The position numbers and the translations under genes were made by a program. Shown one piece after another: positions 46,924 to 56,158 of a stretch of DNA of 64,000 nucleotides. How positions within the stretch are numbered: the first letter of the stretch is position 1; each line of letters begins with the position of its first letter. The DNA comes from Pseudomonas farris (lineage in GTDB: Bacteria; Pseudomonadota; Gammaproteobacteria; Pseudomonadales; Pseudomonadaceae). Below the pieces are notes generated by a model. It saw only the letters and a program-made list of their open reading frames with translations. It did not search any database and had not been told where the DNA came from. Location of the stretch: positions 434,001 through 498,000 of the forward strand of contig NZ_JAHSTV010000003.1 in assembly GCF_019145235.1 (NCBI RefSeq). Direction: 5' to 3'.

Positions 46924-48414
46924 ATGGTTGCCGCATTGCTTGATCGTCTTGGTGTGAACCCGGCCCTGTATCAGAACGGCAAAGTGCCGGTGCATTCGCC
47001 GATCGATGGCAGCCGTATCGCTGCCGTGAACTGGGAAGGCGCCGCTGAAGTCGAGCAGCACATCAGTCGCGCAGATCATGCGTTCGAACTCTGGCGCAAA
47101 GTTCCGGCGCCGCGTCGTGGCGAATTGGTGCGCCAATTGGGCGACATCTTGCGCGAGTACAAGGCTGATCTCGGTGAGCTGGTTTCCTGGGAGGCCGGCA
47201 AGATCACTCAGGAAGGTTTGGGTGAAGTTCAGGAAATGATCGACATCTGCGACTTCGCGGTCGGTCTGTCCCGTCAGTTGTACGGTTTGACCATCGCCTC
47301 CGAGCGTCCTGGCCACCACATGCGCGAAAGCTGGCACCCGCTGGGCGTCGTCGGCGTGATCAGTGCGTTCAACTTCCCGGTCGCCGTTTGGGCCTGGAAC
47401 GCAACGCTGGCGCTGGTCTGCGGTAACCCGGTGATCTGGAAGCCGTCGGAGAAAACCCCGCTGACCGCGTTGGCCTGCCAAGCGTTGTTCGACCGCGTCT
47501 TGAAGAATTTCAGCGATGCCCCGCCACACCTGAGCCAGGTGATCATCGGTGGTCGCGATGCTGGCGAAGCGCTGGTCGATGACCCGCGTGTCGCGCTGGT
47601 CAGCGCCACCGGCAGCACCCGCATGGGCCGCGAAGTGGCGCCGAAAATCGCTGCACGTTTCGCCCGCAGCATTCTCGAGCTGGGCGGCAACAACGCGATG
47701 ATCCTCGGCCCAAGCGCCGATCTGGACATGGCTGTACGGGCGATTCTGTTCAGCGCCGTCGGCACTGCCGGACAGCGTTGCACCACGTTGCGTCGCCTGA
47801 TCGCCCATGAGTCGGTGAAGGAAGAAATCATCACCCGCCTCAAAGCCGCTTATTCCAAGGTGCGCATCGGCCATCCGCTGGAAGGCAATCTGGTGGGGCC
47901 GCTGATCGACAAACACAGCTTCGAAAACATGCAGGACGCGCTGGAGCAGGCCTTGAGCGAAGGCGGCCGCGTATTCGGCGGCAAGCGTCAGCTGGAAGAC
48001 AAATTCCCCAACGCTTACTACGTTTCGCCCGCCATCGTCGAAATGCCGGAGCAGAGCGATGTGGTGTGCAGCGAAACCTTCGCACCGATTCTGTACGTGA
48101 TCGGTTACAACGATTTCGAAGAGGCGCTGCGCCTGAACAACGCCGTGCCACAAGGCCTGTCGTCGTGCATCTTCACCACTGATGTGCGTGAAGCCGAGCA
48201 GTTCATGTCCGCTGTGGGCAGCGATTGCGGCATCGCCAACGTCAACATCGGCCCGAGCGGCGCAGAGATCGGCGGCGCGTTTGGCGGCGAGAAGGAAACG
48301 GGCGGTGGTCGTGAATCCGGTTCGGATGCATGGCGCGGGTACATGCGCCGTCAGACCAATACCGTGAACTATTCGCTGGAGTTGCCGTTGGCTCAAGGGA
48401 TCACCTTCGACTGA
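46924..48414 (+). CDS. amaB: L-2-aminoadipate 6-semialdehyde / piperideine-6-carboxylate dehydrogenase AmaB
   Basis: An NAD-dependent aldehyde dehydrogenase of 496 residues that oxidises aminoadipate semialdehyde to L-2-aminoadipate in the pipecolate branch of lysine breakdown. Visible ALDH motifs: FNFPVAVWAWNATLAL, KPSEKTPLTALA, SATGSTRMGREV (NAD loop), ELGGNNAMI (catalytic Glu) and TAGQRCTTLRRL (catalytic Cys). The start has GAGGAG. It precedes amaA in the same direction, separated by a REP pair; the naming rests on the amaA/LysR neighbourhood and family resemblance. Confidence 0.9.
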   Translation: MVAALLDRLGVNPALYQNGKVPVHSPIDGSRIAAVNWEGAAEVEQHISRADHAFELWRKVPAPRRGELVRQLGDILREYKADLGELVSWEAGKITQEGLGEVQEMIDICDFAVGLSRQLYGLTIASERPGHHMRESWHPLGVVGVISAFNFPVAVWAWNATLALVCGNPVIWKPSEKTPLTALACQALFDRVLKNFSDAPPHLSQVIIGGRDAGEALVDDPRVALVSATGSTRMGREVAPKIAARFARSILELGGNNAMILGPSADLDMAVRAILFSAVGTAGQRCTTLRRLIAHESVKEEIITRLKAAYSKVRIGHPLEGNLVGPLIDKHSFENMQDALEQALSEGGRVFGGKRQLEDKFPNAYYVSPAIVEMPEQSDVVCSETFAPILYVIGYNDFEEALRLNNAVPQGLSSCIFTTDVREAEQFMSAVGSDCGIANVNIGPSGAEIGGAFGGEKETGGGRESGSDAWRGYMRRQTNTVNYSLELPLAQGITFD

Positions 48415-48449
48415 GATGAACTCAGATCTTTGATCCAATGAAAATCCAA

Positions 48450-48538
48450 TGTGGGAGCGGGCTTGCTCGCGAAAGCGGTCTTTCAGTCACATAGATACTG
48501 AATACACGGACGCCTTCGCGAGCAAGCCCGCTCCCACA
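48450..48538. repeat. REP pair between amaB and amaA
   Basis: Inverted GTGGGAGCGGGCTTGCTCGC copies inside the amaB-amaA intergenic region, where they could limit expression of the second gene. Confidence 0.85.
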
Positions 48539-48580
48539 CTGGAATGGATGTGTTTGTTAGGTTTCTGTTGGAGTCTGGCA

Positions 48581-49864
48581 ATGCCGTTACGCGAAGAGTG
48601 TCTGTGGGAAAAACTGACGCCGCAAAGGCCCGACAACGCGGCGCTCAAAGGCGAGGTGACGGTGGATGTCTGCGTCATCGGTGCCGGTTTCACCGGTTTG
48701 TCGGCGGCGGTGCATCTGCTGGAACAGGGTAAAAGTGTCTGTGTGCTGGAAGCGCATCGCGCCGGGCATGGCGGTTCGGGGCGTAACGTCGGGCTGGTCA
48801 ACGCCGGGATGTGGATTCCACCGGATGAAATCGAAGCCGGGTTCGGCGAGGCGGTCGGCAGTCAGCTCAACCGCATGCTGGGTGCGGCGCCGTCACTGGT
48901 GTTTAGCCTGGTCGACAAATACAACATCGATTGCCAGTTACGCCGCGAAGGCACGCTGCACATGGCGCACAACGCGCGTGGCGAAGCGGATCTGCGCAGT
49001 CGCGAAGAACAATGGAAACGTCGTGGTGCGCCGGTCGAACTGTTAACCGGTCAAGCCTGCGAACAAGCCACCGGCACAAAAAAGATCGCCGCCGCCTTGC
49101 TCGATCGGCGCGCCGGCACGATCAACCCGATGGCCTACACCACGGGGCTGGCCAATGCGGTCATCAGCCTTGGCGGTCAGCTGTTCGATCATTCACCGGT
49201 GACCCGACTTGAACGTCAGGGCCAGCGCTGGTCGGTGCAAACCGCCCAGGGTTCGGTGCTGGCCGAGCAGGTGGTCGTCGCCTCCAACGCTTATACCGAA
49301 GGTGACTGGACGGAGCTGCGGCGCAACTTTTTCCCCGGTTATTACTATCAAGTGGCCTCGGTGCCGCTGACCGAAGACGCCGCGCAACAGATTCTGCCCG
49401 GCGGCCAGGGTTCCTGGGACACCCGGCAGGTGCTCAGTAGTATTCGGCGAGACAAGGACGGGCGACTGTTACTCGGCAGTCTCGGCAATGGCAACCAGAA
49501 ACCGACCTGGTTCCTCAAAGCCTGGGCCGACCGGGTTCAGCAGCATTACTTCCCGTACCTGAAACCGGTGGAGTGGGAATGCACCTGGACCGGTTGCATC
49601 GCCTTCACCCCGGATCATTTGATGCGCCTGTTCGAGCCGGCACCGGGTCTGGTGGCCGTCACCGGCTACAACGGTCGAGGCGTGACGACCGGTACAGTGG
49701 TCGGCAAAGCCTTTGCCGATTATTTGTGTAATGGAGATCCTCAAGCCCTGCCGATTCCCTTCGCGCCCATGCAGCCATTGGCAGGTGTGGGGCTGAGAAG
49801 CTGCCTGTATGAGGCCGGATTTTCGTTGTATCACGCGGGCCAGTGCCTGCGGATCGTCATCTGA
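48581..49864 (+). CDS. amaA: L-pipecolate oxidase AmaA (FAD-dependent)
   Basis: 427 residues starting MPLREECLWEKLTPQRPDNA, with TTGGAG upstream. The dinucleotide fold VDVCVIGAGFTGLSAAVHLLEQG and the GGSGRNVGLVN segment identify a DAO-family FAD oxidoreductase; VTGYNGRGVTTGTVVGKAFA near the C-terminus is the second FAD-contact motif. AmaA oxidises L-pipecolate to piperideine-6-carboxylate, the substrate of the enzyme encoded by amaB just upstream. A related amine oxidase specificity cannot be excluded from sequence alone. Confidence 0.86.
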   Translation: MPLREECLWEKLTPQRPDNAALKGEVTVDVCVIGAGFTGLSAAVHLLEQGKSVCVLEAHRAGHGGSGRNVGLVNAGMWIPPDEIEAGFGEAVGSQLNRMLGAAPSLVFSLVDKYNIDCQLRREGTLHMAHNARGEADLRSREEQWKRRGAPVELLTGQACEQATGTKKIAAALLDRRAGTINPMAYTTGLANAVISLGGQLFDHSPVTRLERQGQRWSVQTAQGSVLAEQVVVASNAYTEGDWTELRRNFFPGYYYQVASVPLTEDAAQQILPGGQGSWDTRQVLSSIRRDKDGRLLLGSLGNGNQKPTWFLKAWADRVQQHYFPYLKPVEWECTWTGCIAFTPDHLMRLFEPAPGLVAVTGYNGRGVTTGTVVGKAFADYLCNGDPQALPIPFAPMQPLAGVGLRSCLYEAGFSLYHAGQCLRIVI

Positions 49865-50155
49865 TTGTTGAAATATGTTGCTGGAAGCGGCGCTTTTCAG
49901 CGAAGCGGCTAGCCTGTAATGGTGCGGGTTGTAGCAGTTGCGCACCAGCAGTGTGCAGTTCGGTGACGCGAGCTGTTACAGGCTGGTTGCACATCGTTTG
50001 GCGCTGCGGTTGCAATGATGGCGCGCGTGGGTTGCGCCTTTAAAAATAAATGGTTTCACCTCCCGCGGTTTAGACGGTTGCACGCCCAATGAAAATGGGC
50101 CCGAAACAGTCGAAAAAACAATAAGGCAGCGACTTTTCCCAGAATAAAAAACCGA
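49865..50155. other. Upstream regulatory region of braC, no gene
   Basis: Together with 50156-50227 this is a 363-base gap without a gene. It contains the NtrC-like site, a GCCCAATGAAAATGGGC hairpin near 50082, and the AT-rich stretch before the sigma-54 promoter. No open frame with a ribosome site is visible. Confidence 0.6.
49942..49956 (+). promoter_or_regulatory. NtrC-like enhancer site upstream of braC
   Basis: GCACCAGCAGTGTGC has the GCAC-N7-GTGC layout of NtrC sites and is one base short of the symmetric GCACC-N5-GGTGC. It lies about 205 bases upstream of the sigma-54 promoter, a normal enhancer distance. Confidence 0.45.
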
Positions 50156-50171
50156 TGGCACGGCCCTTGCT
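50156..50171 (+). promoter_or_regulatory. Sigma-54 promoter of braCDEFG
   Basis: TGGCACGGCCCTTGCT is a perfect match to the -24/-12 consensus TGGCACG-N4-TTGCW. It gives a leader of roughly 45 bases before braC, which begins at 50228. Confidence 0.85.
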
Positions 50172-50227
50172 CTGAGCATTCAGTGAAGTCGCAGTGCCAA
50201 CTAAAAAAAACCTTGGAGCACCACCTC

Positions 50228-51361
50228 ATGTCCCAGACGTTTTACAAGAAAGGCTTTCTGGCCCTCGCAGTGGCAACTGCGTTGGGTGTTTCTGCGTTTG
50301 CTCAGGCTGACATCAAGATCGGCGTAGCGGGTCCAATGACGGGCGCCAACGCGGCATTTGGCGAGCAGTACATGAAGGGTGCGCAGGCAGCGGCTGATGC
50401 AGTCAACGCCTCTGGCGGTGTCAATGGGGAAAAAATCGTACTGGTCAAAGGCGATGACGCCTGCGAACCGAAACAGGCTGTGACGGTCGCCAAGGACCTG
50501 ACCAACCAGAAAGTCGCTGGCGTAGTCGGTCACTTCTGCTCCTCATCGACCATCCCGGCCTCCGAGATCTACGACGAAGCAGGCATCATCGCGATCACTC
50601 CAGGTTCCACCAACCCGGCTGTTACCGAGCGAGGCCTGAGTGCCATGTTCCGTATGTGCGGGCGTGACGACCAGCAAGGCATTGTGGCCGGCGATTACAT
50701 CGTCGACGTGCTCAAGGGCAAGAAAGTCGTGGTTCTGCACGACAAGGACACCTACGGTCAAGGTCTGGCGGATGCTACCAAGGCTCAGTTGGCCAAGCGT
50801 GGCGTGACGCCGGTCCTGTACGAAGGCCTGACCCGTGGCGAAAAAGATTTCAGCACCATCGTCACCAAAATCCGCGGCGCTGGCGCCGACGTCGTTTACT
50901 TCGGTGGCCTGCACCCGGAAGCCGGTCCTCTGGTTCGTCAACTGCGTGAGCAAGGTCTCAAAGACGTCAAGTTCATGTCCGATGACGGTATCGTAACCGA
51001 CGAACTGGTGACCACCGCTGGCGGTCCGCAATTCGTTGACGGCGTGCTGATGACCTTTGGTGCCGACCCACGCCTGCTGCCAGACAGCAAGACTGTAGTG
51101 GACGAGTTCCGCAAGAAAGGCACCGAGCCTGAAGGCTACACCCTGTACGCCTATGCTTCGGTCCAGGCTCTGGCCGCAGCCTTCAATGGCTCCAAATCCA
51201 ACAATGGCGAGAAAGCCGCCGAGTGGCTGAAGAAAAATCCGGTCAAAACCGTGATGGGCGAGAAGACCTGGGACGCCAAGGGCGACCTGAAAGTCTCCGA
51301 CTACGTGGTTTACCAGTGGGACAAGGATGGCAAATACCACCAGCTGGAAAAACAGAAGTGA
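50228..51361 (+). CDS. braC: Branched-chain amino acid ABC transporter, binding protein BraC
   Basis: Periplasmic binding protein for Leu, Ile, Val and related amino acids. 377 residues from MSQTFYKKGFLALAVATALG (GGAG upstream), with a signal peptide cleaved after AQA; the mature part begins DIKIGVAGPMTGANAAFGEQY, typical of the LivJ/BraC family. The Cys pair (DDACEPKQ and GHFCSSS) is the conserved disulfide. It heads a five-gene operon; a stem-loop directly downstream probably keeps its mRNA more abundant than the membrane genes. Confidence 0.96.
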   Translation: MSQTFYKKGFLALAVATALGVSAFAQADIKIGVAGPMTGANAAFGEQYMKGAQAAADAVNASGGVNGEKIVLVKGDDACEPKQAVTVAKDLTNQKVAGVVGHFCSSSTIPASEIYDEAGIIAITPGSTNPAVTERGLSAMFRMCGRDDQQGIVAGDYIVDVLKGKKVVVLHDKDTYGQGLADATKAQLAKRGVTPVLYEGLTRGEKDFSTIVTKIRGAGADVVYFGGLHPEAGPLVRQLREQGLKDVKFMSDDGIVTDELVTTAGGPQFVDGVLMTFGADPRLLPDSKTVVDEFRKKGTEPEGYTLYAYASVQALAAAFNGSKSNNGEKAAEWLKKNPVKTVMGEKTWDAKGDLKVSDYVVYQWDKDGKYHQLEKQK

Positions 51362-51372
51362 TATGACTGGCT

Positions 51373-51403
51373 GATTGCCCGGCGTCTTGTGCGCCGGGTA
51401 ATC
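51373..51403 (+). other. Intercistronic stem-loop between braC and braD
   Basis: GATTGCCCGGCG, loop TCTTGT, GCGCCGGGTAATC, 11 bases after the braC stop and without a U tract. Such structures commonly protect the binding-protein mRNA or attenuate the transcript. Confidence 0.65.
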
Positions 51404-51531
51404 AAAGAACATGTCCGTGCTGTACCTGTCTTTTCTCGTAGAGCTGCATACAACCGTGTTGCGTCGGCGGCTGAACCCCGGTCTGGCGCACTCGGTTTTT
51501 GTGCAGTCTCTCAAATGCGTGAGATTGCGTT

Positions 51532-52446
<915 letters not shown>

Positions 52447-52449
52447 GCG

Positions 52450-53733
52450 ATGTCTTCAACCACTAAAAAAACCATTGATCTCAAAAGAAGCCTGGTTGAC
52501 GCGATTCTTGCCGGCCTGGTGGCCCTGATTGTGTTCGGCCCGATTGTCGGCGTAGTCCTCGACGGCTACGGCTTCAACCTGGAGGCGACCCGGGTGGCAT
52601 GGATTGTCGCCATCGTCATGGCCGGCCGTTTTGCCTTGAGCCTGTTCCTGCAAACCCCCAAGGGCCTGAGAATTCTTGAAGGCTTTGAAAGTACAGGCTC
52701 CGGGGTTCATGTACTGCCGCCTGATTACAAATCCCGCTTGCGCTGGATTATCCCGGTGATGATCGTTATCGCCGTGGTGTTCCCGTTTTTCTCCAACTCC
52801 TACCTGCTGGGCGTGGTCATCCTCGGGCTGATCTACGTGCTGCTGGGCCTGGGGCTGAACATCGTGGTCGGCCTGGCCGGCCTGCTCGACCTGGGTTACG
52901 TGGCGTTCTACGCCATCGGTGCCTACGGGCTGGCGCTCGGTTATCAATACCTGGGGCTGGGTTTCTGGACGGTGCTGCCGCTGGCGGCAATCACTGCCGG
53001 GTTGGCCGGTTGCATCCTGGGTTTCCCGGTGCTGCGCCTGCACGGTGACTACCTGGCGATCGTGACCCTGGGGTTCGGTGAAATCATCCGGTTGATCCTC
53101 AATAACTGGCTGTCCCTGACTGGCGGCCCGAACGGTATGGCGGCTCCGTTGCCGACGTTCTTCGGCCTCGAGTTCGGCAAAAGAGCGAAGGAGGGGGGCG
53201 TCCCGTTCCATGAGTTCTTTGGCATCGCCTATAACCCGGACGTGAAGTACTACTTCATATACGCGGTGTTGTTCCTGGTGGTACTGGGCGTGCTGTACGT
53301 CAAGCACCGTCTGACCCGCATGCCGGTCGGTCGCGCGTGGGAAGCCTTGCGTGAAGACGAAATTGCCTGCCGTTCCATGGGTCTGAATCACGTACTGGTC
53401 AAGCTGTCGGCGTTCACCATTGGTGCATCGACGGCCGGTTTGGCCGGTGTGTTCTTCGCCACTTATCAGGGTTTCGTCAACCCGACCTCGTTCACCTTCT
53501 TCGAATCGGCACTGATCCTCGCCATCGTAGTACTCGGCGGCATGGGCTCGACCATCGGTGTGGTGATTGCGGCGTTCGTGCTGACCGTCGCCCCGGAATT
53601 GCTGCGCGGCTTCGCTGAATATCGCGTGCTGTTGTTCGGCATCCTGATGGTGTTGATGATGATCTGGCGACCTCGCGGCCTGATTCGGATCAGCCGCACC
53701 GGTGTGACCCCACGTAAAGGAGTGGCGCCATGA
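52450..53733 (+). CDS. braE: Branched-chain amino acid ABC transporter permease BraE (LivM)
   Basis: 427 residues; an N-terminal extension with two extra helices (about residues 15-65) precedes the LivM core, which has GLGLNIVVGLAGLLDLGYVA and the coupling loop GRAWEALREDEIACRSMGLN. It starts three bases after braD and overlaps braF by four bases (ATGA). Length is close to BraE of P. aeruginosa. Confidence 0.96.
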   Translation: MSSTTKKTIDLKRSLVDAILAGLVALIVFGPIVGVVLDGYGFNLEATRVAWIVAIVMAGRFALSLFLQTPKGLRILEGFESTGSGVHVLPPDYKSRLRWIIPVMIVIAVVFPFFSNSYLLGVVILGLIYVLLGLGLNIVVGLAGLLDLGYVAFYAIGAYGLALGYQYLGLGFWTVLPLAAITAGLAGCILGFPVLRLHGDYLAIVTLGFGEIIRLILNNWLSLTGGPNGMAAPLPTFFGLEFGKRAKEGGVPFHEFFGIAYNPDVKYYFIYAVLFLVVLGVLYVKHRLTRMPVGRAWEALREDEIACRSMGLNHVLVKLSAFTIGASTAGLAGVFFATYQGFVNPTSFTFFESALILAIVVLGGMGSTIGVVIAAFVLTVAPELLRGFAEYRVLLFGILMVLMMIWRPRGLIRISRTGVTPRKGVAP

Positions 53734-54605
53734 GTGAAGAAATCGTTCTCTCAGTCGAAAATCTGATGATGCACTTCGGCGGCATCAAAGCCCTTAGTAA
53801 CGTGAGCCTGAAAGTCAAACGCAACTCTATTTTTGCGTTGATCGGCCCCAACGGTGCAGGCAAGACCACTGTGTTCAACTGCCTGACCGGGTTCTATAAA
53901 GCGTCCGGCGGGCATATCGAACTCAACGCCCATGGTGTGAAAACCGACGTCATCAAAATGCTCGGGGAACCGTTCAAGGCAGTTGATTTCGTTTCGCCGA
54001 AAAGCTTCATCAGCCGGCTCCACTACAAGATGTTCGGTGGCACGCACCTGATCAACCGTGCCGGTCTGGCGCGGACTTTTCAGAACATTCGCCTGTTCAA
54101 GGAAATGTCGGTGCTGGAAAACCTGCTGGTGGCCCAACACATGTGGGTCAACCGCAACCTCCTTTCGGGCATCCTCAACACCAAGGGTTACCGCAAGGCC
54201 GAAAGCGATGCGCTGGACCACGCGTTCTATTGGCTAGAGGTAGTGAATCTGGTCGACTGCGCCAACCGCCTGGCTGGTGAGCTGTCCTACGGTCAACAAC
54301 GCCGTCTGGAAATCGCCCGGGCCATGTGCACCCGGCCACAGATCATCTGCCTCGACGAGCCGGCCGCCGGCCTCAACCCTCAGGAAACCGAAGCGCTGAG
54401 CGCGATGATCCGGCTGCTGCGCGACGAGCACGATCTGACCGTGGTGCTGATCGAACACGACATGGGCATGGTAATGAGTATTTCCGACCACATCGTGGTG
54501 CTGGACCACGGCGTTGTCATCGCCGAGGGCGGGCCTGAAGCGATTCGACACGACCCGAAAGTGATTGCCGCCTACCTGGGCGCCGAAGAAGAGGAAGTGG
54601 TATGA
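53730..54605 (+). CDS. braF: Branched-chain amino acid ABC transporter ATPase BraF (LivG)
   Basis: 291 residues. Walker A GPNGAGKTTVFNCLTGF (about residue 40), signature LSYGQQRRLEIARAM (about 190), Walker B IICLDEPAAGLNP, and the switch His in LIEHDMGMVM are intact. Between the Walker A region and the Q-loop segment (INRAGLARTFQNIRLF) there is an extra stretch of about 35 residues (from HGVKTDVIKM to KMFGGTHL), making it longer than the ~255-residue classic BraF/LivG. It overlaps braE and braG by four bases each. Confidence 0.95.
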   Translation: MSEEIVLSVENLMMHFGGIKALSNVSLKVKRNSIFALIGPNGAGKTTVFNCLTGFYKASGGHIELNAHGVKTDVIKMLGEPFKAVDFVSPKSFISRLHYKMFGGTHLINRAGLARTFQNIRLFKEMSVLENLLVAQHMWVNRNLLSGILNTKGYRKAESDALDHAFYWLEVVNLVDCANRLAGELSYGQQRRLEIARAMCTRPQIICLDEPAAGLNPQETEALSAMIRLLRDEHDLTVVLIEHDMGMVMSISDHIVVLDHGVVIAEGGPEAIRHDPKVIAAYLGAEEEEVV

Positions 54606-55318
54606 GTGCACCCATCCTCGAACTCAAGGATCTGGACGTGTTCTACGGGCCGATTCAGGCCCTGAAGAAAGTCTCGTTGCACATCAATGAAGGTGAAACC
54701 GTCAGCCTGATCGGCTCCAACGGTGCCGGCAAATCGACCCTGCTGATGTCGATCTTCGGCCAGCCGCGGGCCGCTGACGGGCAAATCATCTATCAGGGTG
54801 TGGATATCACGCACAAGTCGTCCCACTACATCGCGTCCAACGGTATCGCTCAATCGCCGGAAGGTCGGCGGGTGTTCCCTGACATGACCGTCGAGGAAAA
54901 CCTGTTGATGGGTACGATTCCAATCGGTGACAAGTACGCCAAGGAAGACATGCAGCGCATGTTCGAGTTGTTTCCACGGCTCGAAGAGCGACGCACCCAA
55001 CGCGCCATGACCATGTCCGGCGGCGAGCAACAAATGCTCGCCATCGCCCGGGCGCTCATGAGCCGGCCGAAGCTGTTGCTGCTCGATGAGCCGAGCCTGG
55101 GGCTGGCGCCGATTGTGGTGAAACAGATCTTCGCGACCCTGCGGGAACTGGCCAGCACCGGTATGACCATCTTCCTGGTGGAGCAGAACGCCAACCACGC
55201 CCTCAAGCTGTCGGACCGGGCGTACGTGATGGTCAACGGCGAGATCCGCCTCAGCGGCACCGGTAAGGAGCTGCTGGTGAACGATGAGGTGCGCAACGCC
55301 TACCTCGGCGGCCACTGA
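54602..55318 (+). CDS. braG: Branched-chain amino acid ABC transporter ATPase BraG (LivF)
   Basis: 238 residues, the second ATPase of the transporter. Walker A GSNGAGKSTLLMSIFG, Q-loop GIAQSPEGRRVFPDMTVEEN, signature MSGGEQQMLAIARAL, Walker B LLLDEPSLGLAP and switch VEQNANHAL. It is the last gene of the operon and is followed by a terminator. Confidence 0.96.
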   Translation: MSAPILELKDLDVFYGPIQALKKVSLHINEGETVSLIGSNGAGKSTLLMSIFGQPRAADGQIIYQGVDITHKSSHYIASNGIAQSPEGRRVFPDMTVEENLLMGTIPIGDKYAKEDMQRMFELFPRLEERRTQRAMTMSGGEQQMLAIARALMSRPKLLLLDEPSLGLAPIVVKQIFATLRELASTGMTIFLVEQNANHALKLSDRAYVMVNGEIRLSGTGKELLVNDEVRNAYLGGH

Positions 55319-55337
55319 GTTCGCCGTTGCAACAAAC

Positions 55338-55370
55338 AAGCCCCGACGAGCAATCGCCGGGGCTTTTTTA
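55338..55370 (+). terminator. Terminator of the bra operon
   Basis: AAGCCCCG, loop, CGGGGCTTTTTT about 20 bases after braG. Confidence 0.85.
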
Positions 55371-55394
55371 CATCTCTAAAACACCACAATCCCT

Positions 55395-55483
55395 TGTGGG
55401 AGCGAACCTGCTCGCGATAGCGGAGTGTCAGTCGACATGCTTTTCATTGACCCACCGTTATCGCGAGCAGGCTCGCTCCCACA
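55395..55483. repeat. REP pair (GAGCGAACCTGCTCGC variant)
   Basis: TGTGGGAGCGAACCTGCTCG and its inverted mate with GAGCAGGCTCGCTCCCACA; a sub-family also seen at 60909-61000. Confidence 0.85.
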
Positions 55484-56158
55484 CCGGCGGCATGTGCTTT
55501 TTGGAAATTGTGGAAAACAATATTCACGACCTCTCAAAGCGCGACATAAAGCCGCTGCAAATTACTGTTTTGTCAGGGTTTCGACTTGTCCCCGTTTGCT
55601 GTGGAGCTGGCTGTGAATAACGTGGGAGTAGCTGGCTGCAAGCCTTTAAATCCGTGGCTTACAGCGATGTGATTGTTTTTTGATCATGCTTTTTTGCTGG
55701 ACCTCAAGCCGGCTTTGTCAACCTTTTTTGTTAGGGGCAAACACGGCATGAATCGAGTGGACAAGCCTGTGGATAAGTCTGTGGTTAAACTCTGGAAAGA
55801 GTCCGCTGAGGGCCGTAGTTACTGGCTTGGCGCCATCGTCGGTTTGACCGCTCGGTCGTGCAAATTGCCCGGGGCTACACAGCAGGCACCTGTGGGTCAA
55901 GCAAAAAACTTTCTAATCTGCCCACAAAGCCTTGTGGACAGCGGCTTGCAGCTTTTGCACTTGCCCCCGGAAACTGTGGACCGGCCTGTGGATAAGGTGC
56001 GTGTACATGGCTGCAAGCCACGGTGCATATGGCGTTGCCGGTGTTGATTGTTTTTTGTACGGTTTTTGCGATGGTTGCCGCTGTGGACAAGGCCGGGCAT
56101 GCTGGCAATTGATTTTCTATTCCAAGGGCTGTCGATCAGCCGAAGTAAGGAGAACACG
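55484..56158. other. Gene-poor region with repeated DnaA-box-like 9-mers
   Basis: About 670 bases with no convincing gene; a 99-codon frame (55748-56047) lacks a ribosome site and looks fortuitous. TGTGGATAA, the DnaA-box consensus, occurs exactly at 55768-55776 and 55987-55995; one-mismatch copies lie at 55612-55620 (TGTGAATAA), 55780-55788 (TGTGGTTAA) and 56082-56090 (TGTGGACAA), with weaker TGTGGAC copies at 55933 and 55975. All are on the same strand. The stretch 55670-55740 is AT-rich with runs of T. It may bind DnaA, but it is not the chromosomal origin, which should lie by dnaA or rpmH. Confidence 0.45.

Noticed and set aside
55395..55483. Regular REP arms considered as a CRISPR-like array
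   Set aside because: Repeats are inverted pairs, not direct repeats with unique spacers, and no cas genes are present.
55673..56047. 124-codon plus-strand frame in the DnaA-box region
   Set aside because: No ribosome site, unlikely composition (ends in RCIWRCRC), and the VDKP-like repeats come from the repeated TGTGGATAAG-type DNA words.
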